Shown: positions 34,658 through 44,210 of the stretch, one piece after another
How positions within the stretch are numbered: position 1 is the first letter of the stretch
Layout of the letters: every line of letters starts with the position of its first letter
Source: Salinicoccus sesuvii
GTDB taxonomy: Bacteria > Bacillota > Bacilli > Staphylococcales > Salinicoccaceae
NCBI RefSeq assembly: GCF_042648145.1
Contig: NZ_JBHRWV010000001.1
Span: 186,001 to 250,000 of the forward strand
Length of the DNA: 64,000 nt
Reading direction: 5' to 3'
The notes under the pieces: generated by a model
What the model was told of the DNA's origin: nothing
Database searches by the model: none
Seen by the model: only the letters and a program-made list of their open reading frames with translations
Position numbers and translations under genes: made by a program

Positions 34658-35818
34658 ATGCCACAGGCGAATAGACGCATGAAAGATATTGAAGTACCAG
34701 GCACACGGCAGTTTGCGAACCGGGTAGATGAGTTTCCGGATGCGGTGGATCTGACACTCGGCCAGCCGGACTTTGAAACACCCCAACCGATAAAGAGTGC
34801 AGCTATTGAAGCCATCAATACGCAGTCCATGAAGTACTCCCATAATACAGGACTCTTTGAGCTCCGGGAAACCATCAGCCAGTACTATAGGGAGAAATAT
34901 AATGCGGAGTATGATCCGAACGGAGAGGTGCTGGTAACAGTGGGTGGCAGTGAGGGCATCGACGCCATCCTGCGTGCCATCCTGGATCCGGGGGACGAAG
35001 TACTCATGCCAGCACCGACCTATCTTGGGTATGAACCGATTGTCGAGCTTTCGGGTGGTGTAACGAAGTTTGTAGATATGACAGAAACGGACTTTATCGC
35101 CACACCGGAACTGATTGAATCCAACATTACCAACCGGACAAAGGCGATCATCCTCAATTATCCGACCAACCCGACAGGGGTAACGTATACGAAGGCACAG
35201 ATGGATGCACTTGTCGAAGTGTTCAGGCAACATGACATATTCATCATCACTGATGAAATCTATGCAGAGAATACATTGCAAGGGGAACATATCAGTCTGT
35301 CGAGTTACACTGACATCAAAGAGAAGGTGCTCGTCGTCAACGGCCTCAGCAAGTCGCATGCCATGACCGGCTGGCGCATCGGCTACGTTGTGGGTGATAA
35401 GGCCATTATGGAAGACATCACTGCGGTCCATCTCTACAACACCATCTGTGCAGCCATCCCGAGCCAGTATGCCGCCATCGAGGCACTGAAGCATCAGAGA
35501 AATGTGCCAAGTGAGATGAATGAAGCCTACGTCGAGCGACGCGACTACATCTACGGACGGCTGATCGATATGGGACTCGAAGTATCTAAACCGACCGGTG
35601 CATTCTACATTTTTCCGTCCATCAGAAAATATGAAACAGACTCCTTCAAGTTCGCGACCGACCTGCTGGAGAGCGTCCAGCTCGCGGTCGTCCCGGGACG
35701 GTCATTTTCGGAATATGGGGAAGGACACATCCGGCTATCATTCGCTTGCAGTATGGAAGAGTTGATAGAAGCGGCGGATCGGCTTGAGAAGTATATCAAT
35801 ATGCTTGAAGAAAAATAG
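34658..35818 (+). CDS. patA: Class I/II aminotransferase, PatA-like
   Basis: 386-residue PLP enzyme. Seen: DLTLGQPDFETPQ, the YPTNPTG motif, DEIYAEN with the PLP-binding Asp, the lysine motif VNGLSKSHAMTGWRIGY with Lys232, and the terminal substrate Arg in HIRLSFACSMEEL. Highest resemblance is to PatA, the N-acetyl-L,L-diaminopimelate aminotransferase of the acetylated lysine route in Gram-positives; other aromatic or branched-chain aminotransferases are possible. GAAAGAGGG precedes the ATG. It is monocistronic, bounded by a bidirectional terminator. Confidence 0.85.
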   Translation: MPQANRRMKDIEVPGTRQFANRVDEFPDAVDLTLGQPDFETPQPIKSAAIEAINTQSMKYSHNTGLFELRETISQYYREKYNAEYDPNGEVLVTVGGSEGIDAILRAILDPGDEVLMPAPTYLGYEPIVELSGGVTKFVDMTETDFIATPELIESNITNRTKAIILNYPTNPTGVTYTKAQMDALVEVFRQHDIFIITDEIYAENTLQGEHISLSSYTDIKEKVLVVNGLSKSHAMTGWRIGYVVGDKAIMEDITAVHLYNTICAAIPSQYAAIEALKHQRNVPSEMNEAYVERRDYIYGRLIDMGLEVSKPTGAFYIFPSIRKYETDSFKFATDLLESVQLAVVPGRSFSEYGEGHIRLSFACSMEELIEAADRLEKYINMLEEK

Positions 35819-35855
35819 AAAGATGCCCTTCAGAATTATTCTGAAGGGCATCTTT
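35819..35855. terminator. Bidirectional terminator between patA and the MFS gene
   Basis: Perfect 18-base arms AAAGATGCCCTTCAGAAT and complement with a single-base centre; serves both convergent genes. Confidence 0.92.
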
Positions 35856-35861
35856 ATGTGA

Positions 35862-37241
35862 TCAGTGTCTTTTCTCCTTCAATCTCAGCGTCAGAATGAG
35901 TCCGATGGTGCCAAGCGCCGCCATGACCACCAAGGCATAGCTAGTACCAGCATAATTACTTTCTGCATAAGGCGCATCCATGACTGCGACGGTGATGCTG
36001 ATGATGGATGTTAGTATGATGATGCCGAAGGCCATGGCAAACTGGCGCACAGTATTCACAATGGCCGAACCATGGGGGATATCGTCCTTCCCGAGTTCCG
36101 ACATGCTGAGGGTGACGAGTGGCATGAGTGTCAGTCCGAATCCGGTCATGAACAGACAGAAATGAATCATGATCCAATAAGGTGAATCATTGATGCCGAC
36201 CGTATTGAGTAGGATGAGTGAAGCGGTTGTACAAGTGAATCCGATGGTGGCGATCCGTTTGCCGCCGTATTTGTCATAGAGGTTACCTGAAATGAAAGTG
36301 ATGACGGATAGAATGATGGTGCCTGGCACGAGCAGGAATCCGGATAGAAATGCACTGGTGCCAAGCGCATTTTGTGCAAACATCGGCAGAATCGTTTCGG
36401 TAGACAGCAGGAGCATCATATTGATGAATATCAAAATGATGGCCAGACTGAATGTCCTGTTCCTGAAGAGATCAAGATTCATTATGGGCACCGGTATTTT
36501 GAACTGCCGGCTGATGAAGAACAGGATGCCGACGAGACCAACAACCATTGGAAGTATAGTGAAGACATTCAGGAACCCATAGGTGCTGATATTGCTGAGG
36601 CCGAGTATGAACAGCGCGAACCCTGTGGCTGAAAGGATTACTGAACGGACATCGAGAGTGGATGGGTTCTGCTCGAGTACATTCTTCATGAAGAAGAGTG
36701 CGAGTACGAATGTGATCAGGATGAATGGCAGGATCACCCAATGTAGCGCCCGCCAGTCGAGATAGTCGATGATGATACCTGAAATGGATGGTGCGGAAGC
36801 GGGTGCAATATTCGTTACAGCACCAAGCAGTCCCATCGCAAATCCCCGGCGATGATAGGGGAAGACAATCAGTAGGATTGTCTGGATCAACGGCAAGATG
36901 ATGCCTGCACCCACTGCCTGGATCATGCGCGACAGCAACAGGATCCCGAAGTTCGGTGACCAGCCGCCGATTGCGGTACCGATCAATAGACAGGTGAGTG
37001 AGAAGATGATGAGTGTCCGGGCGGAATAGGTCGTAGAAAGGTACCCTGACATCGGAATGAAGATCAACGCAACGAGGATAAAGGCATTGGTCAGCCACTG
37101 CACCTGTGTTGCATTAATATCAAATTCCGCCATGATTGTTGGAAATGCTGTGATCAAAAGGAATTGGTTGAAGGTCAAAAGAAAAGCTGCGGCGATGATC
37201 ACCACAACAACACCCTTATTCTCCAGTTTTTCTTTTGCCAT
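35862..37241 (-). CDS. MFS drug:proton antiporter, DHA2 (EmrB/QacA) type
   Basis: 459 residues, about 14 hydrophobic helices. Helix 1 LTFNQFLLITAFPTIMAEF and the motif QVQWLTNAFILVALIFIPMSGYL are typical of DHA2 exporters. Motif C-like text LGAVTNIAPASAPSISGIIIDYLDWRALHW marks the antiporter group. The family exports lipophilic cations, bile salts or drugs; the substrate here is unknown. The ribosome binding site GGAGGGG is eight bases from the ATG. It stands alone, convergent with patA, with no TetR or MarR regulator beside it. Confidence 0.88.
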   Translation of the reverse strand: MAKEKLENKGVVVVIIAAAFLLTFNQFLLITAFPTIMAEFDINATQVQWLTNAFILVALIFIPMSGYLSTTYSARTLIIFSLTCLLIGTAIGGWSPNFGILLLSRMIQAVGAGIILPLIQTILLIVFPYHRRGFAMGLLGAVTNIAPASAPSISGIIIDYLDWRALHWVILPFILITFVLALFFMKNVLEQNPSTLDVRSVILSATGFALFILGLSNISTYGFLNVFTILPMVVGLVGILFFISRQFKIPVPIMNLDLFRNRTFSLAIILIFINMMLLLSTETILPMFAQNALGTSAFLSGFLLVPGTIILSVITFISGNLYDKYGGKRIATIGFTCTTASLILLNTVGINDSPYWIMIHFCLFMTGFGLTLMPLVTLSMSELGKDDIPHGSAIVNTVRQFAMAFGIIILTSIISITVAVMDAPYAESNYAGTSYALVVMAALGTIGLILTLRLKEKRH

Positions 37242-37331
37242 ACCAATCCCCTCCGCTCCGGTTCATTTGTATTCATTGTTGCATAAAGGCGGGGACCGGT
37301 CAAAGTGGCTATCAAACGAAGAATATGTAAA

Positions 37332-37369
37332 AAGAAGCTCTGGACCGGGATTTTGGTCCAGAGCTTCTT
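37332..37369 (-). terminator. Terminator of patB
   Basis: AAGAAGCTCTGGACC and complement around an eight-base loop. On the minus strand it is followed by a T-rich tail, five bases after the patB stop. Confidence 0.92.
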
Positions 37370-37373
37370 CATA

Positions 37374-38561
37374 TTAATTCAGCTTTTTGTATTCGGTGAC
37401 GATACGATCGACAGCTTCTTCGACGAACTTCGGATGGGTCGCAAGATTCAGACGCACATAGCCCTGATAGGCATCGCCGAACCAGTCTCCGTAGTCGACA
37501 GCGAGCTTGCATTTTTCCTGAATGAAATCCTTCACATCTTCAGGGGGGAGGAAACCACGTAGATCGACCATCGGTAAGTAGGTGCCTTCGAACGTGCATA
37601 CTTTCGCTTCCGGGATATGTTCCGCGAGTTGCGTCTTCAAGTATTCGAAGTTCGATAGGATAACGGATTTCAGAGCATCAAGCCATTCTTCTCCGGTCTC
37701 ATAGGCAGCTTGCGTTGCAATGTGGCCGAGGATGTTCTTCTCGCTCTTGATATGCTGCCCCGCATAGTTGTCGAACTGTCCCCGCAGCTTGGCGTTCTGG
37801 ATGACGATGTTGGCATGGAGCAGCCCCGGCAAGTTGAATGATTTGGAAGCAGCATTAACGAGCAGGATGCGGTCTGTGTACTTGCCACCGGCCACAAGAG
37901 GTGCTGGCGTATGCGTGTGGTCACCGTAGGTGAAGTCCTGATGGATTTCGTCGGCAATAACGAGGACGTCATGCTTCTCACAGATGGCAAGCATGCGCTC
38001 AAGCTCTGTTTTTGTCCATACACGCCCTGCTGGATTATGTGGTGAACATAGAATGAAGAGCTTTACGTCATTTTCTTTGATGCGCTGCTCGAACAGGTCA
38101 AAATCGAGCTCGAAGTGGCCATTATTATCCGTCATATCGGCAGTTACAAGCTTGCGGTCAAGATCCTTGATGACGTTGAAGAATGGGTAGTAGACCGGTG
38201 GTGTGATGATTACCGCGTCTCCTTCTTCCGTATAACAGTTCATGAACCAGTAGAGTGCGGATACGACGCCTGTAGCTGGGCGGCACCATTCCTTCTCCAC
38301 CTTGTAGCCGAAGCGTGATTCCATCCAGTTGGAGTAGGCGTCATAGTAGGCATCCGGAATGAACGAATAGCCGTAAGCCCCATGCTGGACGCGTTCTGTC
38401 AGTGCCTCTATGACACCGTCCGGTGCCTTGAATTCCATATCCGCTACCCATATGGGCAGCAGATCCGCATCTCCGAAACGTTCCTCGAGCAGATCCCATT
38501 TCGTCGAGTTCGTGTTCTTGCGTTCTACATAATAACGGTCTACAAACGTTTGTATATCCAT
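37374..38561 (-). CDS. patB: MalY/PatB-type cystathionine beta-lyase
   Basis: 395-residue PLP-dependent C-S lyase that splits cystathionine or cysteine to pyruvate, ammonia and a thiol. Seen: LLPIWVADMEFKAPDGV and YGYSFIPDAYYDAYSNWM of the MalY/PatB N-terminus, ILCSPHNPAGRVWTKTEL, ADEIHQDFTYG, and the PLP lysine in NAASKSFNLPGL. Start 38561 (MDIQTF) is chosen over an extended frame from 38591 because GGAAGGGAGATACAT lies directly ahead. The NhaC-type antiporter gene lies 122 bases upstream in the same direction, so it may be co-transcribed. Confidence 0.9.
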   Translation of the reverse strand: MDIQTFVDRYYVERKNTNSTKWDLLEERFGDADLLPIWVADMEFKAPDGVIEALTERVQHGAYGYSFIPDAYYDAYSNWMESRFGYKVEKEWCRPATGVVSALYWFMNCYTEEGDAVIITPPVYYPFFNVIKDLDRKLVTADMTDNNGHFELDFDLFEQRIKENDVKLFILCSPHNPAGRVWTKTELERMLAICEKHDVLVIADEIHQDFTYGDHTHTPAPLVAGGKYTDRILLVNAASKSFNLPGLLHANIVIQNAKLRGQFDNYAGQHIKSEKNILGHIATQAAYETGEEWLDALKSVILSNFEYLKTQLAEHIPEAKVCTFEGTYLPMVDLRGFLPPEDVKDFIQEKCKLAVDYGDWFGDAYQGYVRLNLATHPKFVEEAVDRIVTEYKKLN

Positions 38562-38683
38562 ATGTATCTCCCTTCCTATCCTATCTTTCATTTTTAATCA
38601 TACATCCACTATAGAATAAAGCATCTCTTGAAACAACGTATGATGGCAAAGAAGTCATTCAACCAGGGAGATATTCTTTTGTA

Positions 38684-40204
38684 TTACTGCTCTGATGTTT
38701 TCCTGTTCGGCAGTCTGCTCATGATGAACACGCTGATGACCATCAGTGCAATGGCACCGACTACGATGAGTGGACTATCGGTGAGTGTACCGACAAAAAG
38801 TGCGATGACTGTGATTATGCCGTTCAATAGTGCCATCGGCAGTTGGGTTTTAACATGGTCGATATGGTCACTCCCTGCACCTGTGGACGAAAGAATTGTC
38901 GAATCGGAAATCGGTGAGCAGTGGTCGCCGAATATGCCCGCTGAAATGACCGCACCAATACAGATATAAATGGAGATATCGAGCTGGGCGGCAATCGGAA
39001 TGGCAATCGGCAGCATGATTGCGAACGTGCCCCATGATGTCCCACTGGCAAATGCCATGACGGAACCGACAATGAAAATCAGCATCGGAATGATGACGAG
39101 TGGAATGTTACCGTCGATGATCTGCACGATGTAGTTGGCAGTGCCCATCTCTTCAAGTACCATACCGATCGCCCATGCAAGCACTATGATGACGATGACA
39201 TTGATCATGCGTTGCATGCCTGTAGTATAGATTTCAAACGATGCCTTGAATGTGTGTACTTTAAAAGCGATCATGAGGATGATCAGGGTGATGCTTGCGA
39301 ACAGGTAGGCGGTACTCAGTGCCACCCTGAATGTTGAACCGGAAACTGCTTCGAACGGGAATCCTTCTGGGATCAGCAGCCCGAATAGCGTAACGAACAG
39401 CACAACGAGCGGTAGCCAGATCAGCATTGGACGACTACTGTTCTCAGTCTGCAAGTCTGGTGCAGCAGGTTGCCTCAGTGGTGCCGCATTCGGCCAGTAC
39501 CTCTCACCGTCCGTTGTTCTTTTCTCAGCAGTGCGCATCGGTCCGAAGTCCTTTTTGAGTAGGCCAACTGCGGGAACTATCAGTACCGCAAGAATCGGGT
39601 AGATGAAGTAGGGCCAGGCATTCATATAGGCACTGAAATCCGATTCAGTGAGTCCCAGTCTTCCGAACTCTTCATTGATCAGTCCCATGATGTAGATCCC
39701 CCAGCCGATGAACGGAATCAGTACTGCTACAGGTGTTGCTGTAGAGTCCAAAATCCAGGCCAGTTTTTCTCGTGAAATCTTCAATTTGTCATATGTAGAT
39801 TCAAATATCGGGCCGACGATGAGCGGTGTACCAATATCGGAGAAGAATATGATGATGCCACCAAACCAAGTGGCCAGTGTTGCCTTAGTGCGTGTCGTAA
39901 TATACTTCGATACACTTTTCGCAAACGCCACGGCACCGCCCGATTTCTCCATCAGAGATACAAATCCACCGATGAAGATGAGCAGTGCAATGACAGCCGC
40001 GTTATAGCTATCCGTCAGCTGGACGAATACATAGTCTCCGATGAATGTCGTAATCGAGTCTATCGGATTCAGACCATTGATGATGAATACACCTGTCAGG
40101 GCGCCAAGGAACAAAGATATAATGACATCCTTAGTGGCGAATGCAAGCAGTATTGCGATGATGACCGGCAGCAGTGACAGCAAGCCGTAAGCTTCAAATT
40201 CCAA
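38684..40204 (-). CDS. nhaC: Na+/H+ antiporter, NhaC family
   Basis: 506 residues, about 12 membrane helices, NhaC/arsenite-permease-like fold. Seen: LLSLLPVIIAILLAFATKDVIISLFLGAL, IFFSDIGTPLIVGPIFE, the central STATPVAVLIPFIGWG and FASGTSWGTFAIMLPIAIPI, and FGDHCSPISDSTILSS near the end, all conserved in the family. Members exchange sodium for protons or malate for lactate. TTG start with GAGGTG eight bases ahead. The halotolerant setting favours a sodium role. Upstream of patB on the same strand. Confidence 0.9.
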   Translation of the reverse strand: MEFEAYGLLSLLPVIIAILLAFATKDVIISLFLGALTGVFIINGLNPIDSITTFIGDYVFVQLTDSYNAAVIALLIFIGGFVSLMEKSGGAVAFAKSVSKYITTRTKATLATWFGGIIIFFSDIGTPLIVGPIFESTYDKLKISREKLAWILDSTATPVAVLIPFIGWGIYIMGLINEEFGRLGLTESDFSAYMNAWPYFIYPILAVLIVPAVGLLKKDFGPMRTAEKRTTDGERYWPNAAPLRQPAAPDLQTENSSRPMLIWLPLVVLFVTLFGLLIPEGFPFEAVSGSTFRVALSTAYLFASITLIILMIAFKVHTFKASFEIYTTGMQRMINVIVIIVLAWAIGMVLEEMGTANYIVQIIDGNIPLVIIPMLIFIVGSVMAFASGTSWGTFAIMLPIAIPIAAQLDISIYICIGAVISAGIFGDHCSPISDSTILSSTGAGSDHIDHVKTQLPMALLNGIITVIALFVGTLTDSPLIVVGAIALMVISVFIMSRLPNRKTSEQ

Positions 40205-40405
40205 AAAAACACCTCATTTATAATTATTAAATAATATGTATATATATTAAATAAATATACGGAGATATGCAATATAAATTTTTCCTTCAATAATTTTATA
40301 GATTTAAAATACCGTTATAGGATGAGCCGAGTTGATATATATCGAAAGAAGTAGCTGAAACTATAATGCTCCTCTAAGAAATAGATGGCGATTGATATTT
40401 AATTA

Positions 40406-40434
40406 TTGATAATTTTCAGAATTAATAATATCAT
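40406..40434 (+). promoter_or_regulatory. Promoter of the hyu operon
   Basis: TTGATA and TATCAT separated by 17 bases, giving a predicted start a few bases before the operator at 40443. Confidence 0.5.
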
Positions 40435-40442
40435 TATTATAT

Positions 40443-40468
40443 GAACCAATGGTTCTTTTAAAGAACCA
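40443..40468. promoter_or_regulatory. Three-half-site operator, hyu operon
   Basis: Three GAACCA half sites in alternating orientation: GAACCA-A-TGGTTC, then TTTTAAA, then GAACCA. The outer part, TGGTTCTTT-T-AAAGAACCA, is a perfect palindrome. It lies just after the promoter and before AAAGGAGAG of hyuA. An almost identical 26-base word stands at 45111 ahead of the second operon, so it is the probable site of the IclR regulator encoded between them. Confidence 0.7.
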
Positions 40469-40482
40469 AAAGGAGAGATAAT

Positions 40483-42528
40483 ATGAAAGTGACGACAGAT
40501 ATCGGTGGCACATTCACTGATTTACTTTACTTGAATGATGATGGTGATTTTGTTTTTGATAAGGCCCATACCACGCCACCAAATTTTGAAGAAGGCGTCA
40601 TGAATGTTATGGCGAAATCGGGTCTCGACTATGAATCGATTGAAATGTTCATCCACGGCTCCACAGTGGTGATCAATACTTTGACAGAAAGAAAAGGAGC
40701 AAAGGTAGGTTTGATTACCACAAAGGGCACCAGGGATGTTCTTGAGATCGCAAGGGGCAACAGACCAGATCTATATAATTTCAAATACAAAAAACCGGAA
40801 CCATTTGTTGAAAGGTATTTGAGGTTGGAAGTAGAGGAAAGAATGAACTATAAAGGAGAAGTGTTGCAGACGCTCAATGAACAGAATGTCATTGATGCCA
40901 TCGAATATTTCAGAGGTGAGGGTGTAGGGGCCATCGCCATCTGCCTCCTCCACGCCTATAAGAATCCTGAGCACGAAGTTGAAATCACAAGACTGATCAA
41001 AGAGATGTGGCCGGAACTGCCTGTTACTGCTTCGCATGAAATGATCAAGGAATGGAGAGAATACGAGCGAACCAATACAACCGTGCTGAACGCATATGTA
41101 AAGCCGGTAATGGAGAGCTACATCGATAGCCTTGATGACAGGCTCAACAGAAAGACTTCCAATAGTAATCGTTATATCATGCAGTCGAATGGTGGCATCA
41201 CTTCTTTTTCTGATTCCAAAAAGTATCCACTTAATATGGTTGAATCCGGTCCAGTTGCAGGAGTTTATGGTGCTGCGATTCTTGGTGAAATCATAGGAGA
41301 ATCCAACATCATATCTTTCGATATTGGTGGGACAACTGCGAAATGTTCATTGATAAGTGAGGGCAACGTGAAAGTCTCTACAGACTACTACATCGAGAAA
41401 AACGATAAGTATGCGGGATACCCGATCAAGGTGCCGGTAGTGGATATAGTGGAAATCGGTAATGGTGGGGGCTCCATCGCCTGGATTGATGAACTGGGTT
41501 CATTGAAAGTCGGTCCACAATCTGCGGGATCCACCCCTGGACCGGTTTCTTACGGGCTGGGGGGAGAAAAAGCTACCACAACAGACGCGAATCTATATAT
41601 CGGCAGATTGTCTGGCAAGAATTTTGATAGTGAAGTGGATTTATCACAAGTCAAAGAAGCAATAGATCAGCAGGTGGCGAAACCTTTCGGAACTTCCGCA
41701 GAAGATGGCGCCTTGGGCATTATTGATATTGCGAATTCGAATATGCTCAATGCATTAAAACTGATTTCAGTTCGGAAAGGCTACAATCCCCAGGACTTTA
41801 CCATGATAGCATTTGGGGGAGGCGGCCCCATGCATGCTGCCGAGCTGGCCAGGAATTTAAAAATCAGGAAAGTCGTCATTCCGCATGCTGCCTCAGTCTT
41901 TTCTGCCTGGGGGATGCTTATGTCCGATGCAAGAAAAGACAACATACAGACCTATCTGAAAAAATTCAGTGCTCTCGACTTTGAAGATATCAATAAGCAA
42001 TGGACCGATATGGAGAAGGCTTCTTTAGAGGACTTTTCCAAAAATAATCTGGATAGATTCCCTATCAAGTTCGAAAGGTCTGTCGACTTAAGGTATGAAG
42101 GCCAAGAACATACGGTGAAGATGCCTATTGGAAATGATGTGTGGAATCAAGATTTCATAGAAGCGGCCAAGACCAAGTTCCATGAGATGCATGAATTCAC
42201 CTACTCTTTCAGACTTGAGAGCACCGAAGTAGAAATCGTGAATATGCATCTGACCACCATTGGTGAAATTGAAAAGCCGGTTCTCAAGGAATTGGAAGGC
42301 AATGGTCTGGAACTTGAAGAGACCATAAAGGAAACGAGAGAAATCTACTATAAGGAACATGGTTGGGTAGAAACAAAAATCTATGATAGAAATCTGCTCC
42401 GCAAAGGACACTTGGTCGAGGGACCAGCCGTCATAGAAGAGAAGACATCGTCCACATTGGTTCTTGAGAATCAGCAAGCTGAGATCGATGTATATGGCAA
42501 TATTATTCTAACAGTAGAGGTGAGATGA
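40483..42528 (+). CDS. hyuA: Hydantoinase/oxoprolinase subunit A
   Basis: 681 residues, HyuA family (ATP-dependent N-methylhydantoinase or 5-oxoprolinase large-subunit type). Actin-like ATPase landmarks: TTDIGGTFTDLLYL, HGSTVVINTLTERKGAKVGL, ARGNRPDLYN, VESGPVAGVYGAA, SFDIGGTTAKCSL, and FGGGGPMHAAELAR. It pairs with HyuB in the next gene, 1 base after its stop. The family opens cyclic amides such as hydantoins and oxoproline using ATP. The actual substrate is not readable. Preceded by a promoter and a three-part operator. Confidence 0.92.
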   Translation: MKVTTDIGGTFTDLLYLNDDGDFVFDKAHTTPPNFEEGVMNVMAKSGLDYESIEMFIHGSTVVINTLTERKGAKVGLITTKGTRDVLEIARGNRPDLYNFKYKKPEPFVERYLRLEVEERMNYKGEVLQTLNEQNVIDAIEYFRGEGVGAIAICLLHAYKNPEHEVEITRLIKEMWPELPVTASHEMIKEWREYERTNTTVLNAYVKPVMESYIDSLDDRLNRKTSNSNRYIMQSNGGITSFSDSKKYPLNMVESGPVAGVYGAAILGEIIGESNIISFDIGGTTAKCSLISEGNVKVSTDYYIEKNDKYAGYPIKVPVVDIVEIGNGGGSIAWIDELGSLKVGPQSAGSTPGPVSYGLGGEKATTTDANLYIGRLSGKNFDSEVDLSQVKEAIDQQVAKPFGTSAEDGALGIIDIANSNMLNALKLISVRKGYNPQDFTMIAFGGGGPMHAAELARNLKIRKVVIPHAASVFSAWGMLMSDARKDNIQTYLKKFSALDFEDINKQWTDMEKASLEDFSKNNLDRFPIKFERSVDLRYEGQEHTVKMPIGNDVWNQDFIEAAKTKFHEMHEFTYSFRLESTEVEIVNMHLTTIGEIEKPVLKELEGNGLELEETIKETREIYYKEHGWVETKIYDRNLLRKGHLVEGPAVIEEKTSSTLVLENQQAEIDVYGNIILTVEVR

Positions 42529-42529
42529 T

Positions 42530-44206
42530 ATGTCTGGAACAAATCCATATGTCAAGGAAATAATCAAGGATTCATTGATGTCCATTGGTGAAGAAATGTT
42601 TGTAGCCCTAGCCCGTACGTCAATGAGTCCCATCATTTATGAAGTTTTGGACTATGCCTGTGGACTGACTGACGCCAAAGGGAATCTGATAAGCCAGGGC
42701 AACGGTGTGACATCATTTATCGGTATGCTGAGTCCAATGGTAAAATCCGTCCTGGATAAGTTCGGTGAGGACCTGGAAGCAGGCGATATCATTATTATCA
42801 ATGATCCATACATCGGAGGAGGGTCACATCTTTCTGATGTCGGACTCGTAATGCCTATATTCCATGAAAATAAGCTGGTCGCTTTCTCAGCCAACAAAGG
42901 GCATTGGACAGATGTTGGGGGCAAGAATCCAGGTTCATTGACAAGTGATTCCAATGAGATCTATCAAGAGGGATTACAGCTATCTGGTGTAAAGCTGTTC
43001 GACGCAGGTGTTTTGAATAAAAGCGTCGAAACAATCATCACAGACAACATCAGGCTGCCTCAATTTTCAATCGGAGATATGTGGGCGCAAGTGGCGGCTC
43101 TAAGAACTGGAGAGAAAAGGTTCAAGGAATTATGTGACCTTAATTCAAAAGAAACGATAGAACAAGTGATTACCGAATTGATTTCAAGTTCAGAAGAATA
43201 CTCTCAACAAGTCATCGATTCCTTGCCAAAAGGTGTGTTTGAAGCTGAAGACTATATAGAAGGAGATCCCGAGAAAGGTGGACCTTATAAAATAAAAGTC
43301 AAAGTGACGATTACAGAGGATGCGTTCATCTGTGATTTCAGAGGGTCCCATCCTCAAGTGTCCCATCCAGTGAACTGTTCCTATTTCGGGCTCTTGGCCA
43401 GTGTGAGGGTGATGTACCTGGCAATTGTTCAGCCACAGTTCAATATTACTGAAGGATTGTTCAGACCACTGAAAATCATAACGGATGAAAAATCCATATT
43501 ATCTGCTGAACGACCGGCACCTGTATCCATGAATTTTGAGGCCAGATTAGGTGGGGCAGAGTTGATCTGGAAAGCTTTAGCGCCTGAGATACCTGAAAAA
43601 TTACCCGCGGGTCATTCTCTATCAGTGTGTTCCGTTACAGTAGCCGGTACCCATCCGGATAGTGGGGAAGATTTTCTGATAGTCGAGCCGTCTGTCGGTG
43701 GCTGGGGCGCAGCAAACGAAGCGGATGGACAAAGTGGACAATTCTGTATGGGTAATGGGGAAACGTATAATGTCCCAATAGAAGTTGCTGAGGCAAAGTA
43801 TGGTGTTCTTGTCGGCAATTATGGCTTCAGGAAAGACAGCAGTGGTGCAGGAGAATATATAGGCGGACGCGGTGTTGTGAGATCTTATGAGATCCTGAGT
43901 GATAACCAGTATCTGTCTGCAACCTACGGAAGACATCAGTTTAAACCGTGGGGCATGAAAGGGGGAGAAAAAGGTGCTTCCAGCTATATTGAAGTGCATA
44001 AGGCCAATGGAAATATCGTAGGTCCTTTAGGTGTGACTACAAGACTCCCTCTGGACAAAGGGGATGTGGTCGAACTTGTAACCCCGTCTGGTGGTGGATA
44101 TGGCAACCCTTCCGATAGAGAATATGGTAAGGTTGAGAAGGATATTAAAAACGGCTTTTATACTGAAGAGGAAGCCATGGATCAATTCGGATATAAACAG
44201 AGGTAA
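42530..44206 (+). CDS. hyuB: Hydantoinase/oxoprolinase subunit B
   Basis: 558 residues, HyuB family. Seen: EVLDYACGLTDAKGNLISQG, GDIIIINDPYIGGGSHLSDV with the conserved DPYxGG-H, FSANKGHWTDVGGKNPGS, MNFEARLGGAELIWKAL, and the terminal GGGYGNPSDR. It forms the second subunit of the ring-opening enzyme with HyuA. GAGGTGAGATGAT precedes the ATG, and the IclR gene starts five bases after its stop. The length is normal for the family. Confidence 0.92.
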   Translation: MSGTNPYVKEIIKDSLMSIGEEMFVALARTSMSPIIYEVLDYACGLTDAKGNLISQGNGVTSFIGMLSPMVKSVLDKFGEDLEAGDIIIINDPYIGGGSHLSDVGLVMPIFHENKLVAFSANKGHWTDVGGKNPGSLTSDSNEIYQEGLQLSGVKLFDAGVLNKSVETIITDNIRLPQFSIGDMWAQVAALRTGEKRFKELCDLNSKETIEQVITELISSSEEYSQQVIDSLPKGVFEAEDYIEGDPEKGGPYKIKVKVTITEDAFICDFRGSHPQVSHPVNCSYFGLLASVRVMYLAIVQPQFNITEGLFRPLKIITDEKSILSAERPAPVSMNFEARLGGAELIWKALAPEIPEKLPAGHSLSVCSVTVAGTHPDSGEDFLIVEPSVGGWGAANEADGQSGQFCMGNGETYNVPIEVAEAKYGVLVGNYGFRKDSSGAGEYIGGRGVVRSYEILSDNQYLSATYGRHQFKPWGMKGGEKGASSYIEVHKANGNIVGPLGVTTRLPLDKGDVVELVTPSGGGYGNPSDREYGKVEKDIKNGFYTEEEAMDQFGYKQR

Positions 44207-44210
44207 TGCT

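Noticed and set aside
34637..35494. 285-codon frame on the minus strand opposite patA
   Set aside because: The opposite strand encodes a complete aminotransferase with all motifs; the minus frame has no recognisable domain.
44091..44210. N-terminal extension of the IclR regulator by 40 residues
   Set aside because: Lies wholly inside hyuB in another frame; ATG 44211 has AGAGG ahead and matches the family N-terminus.
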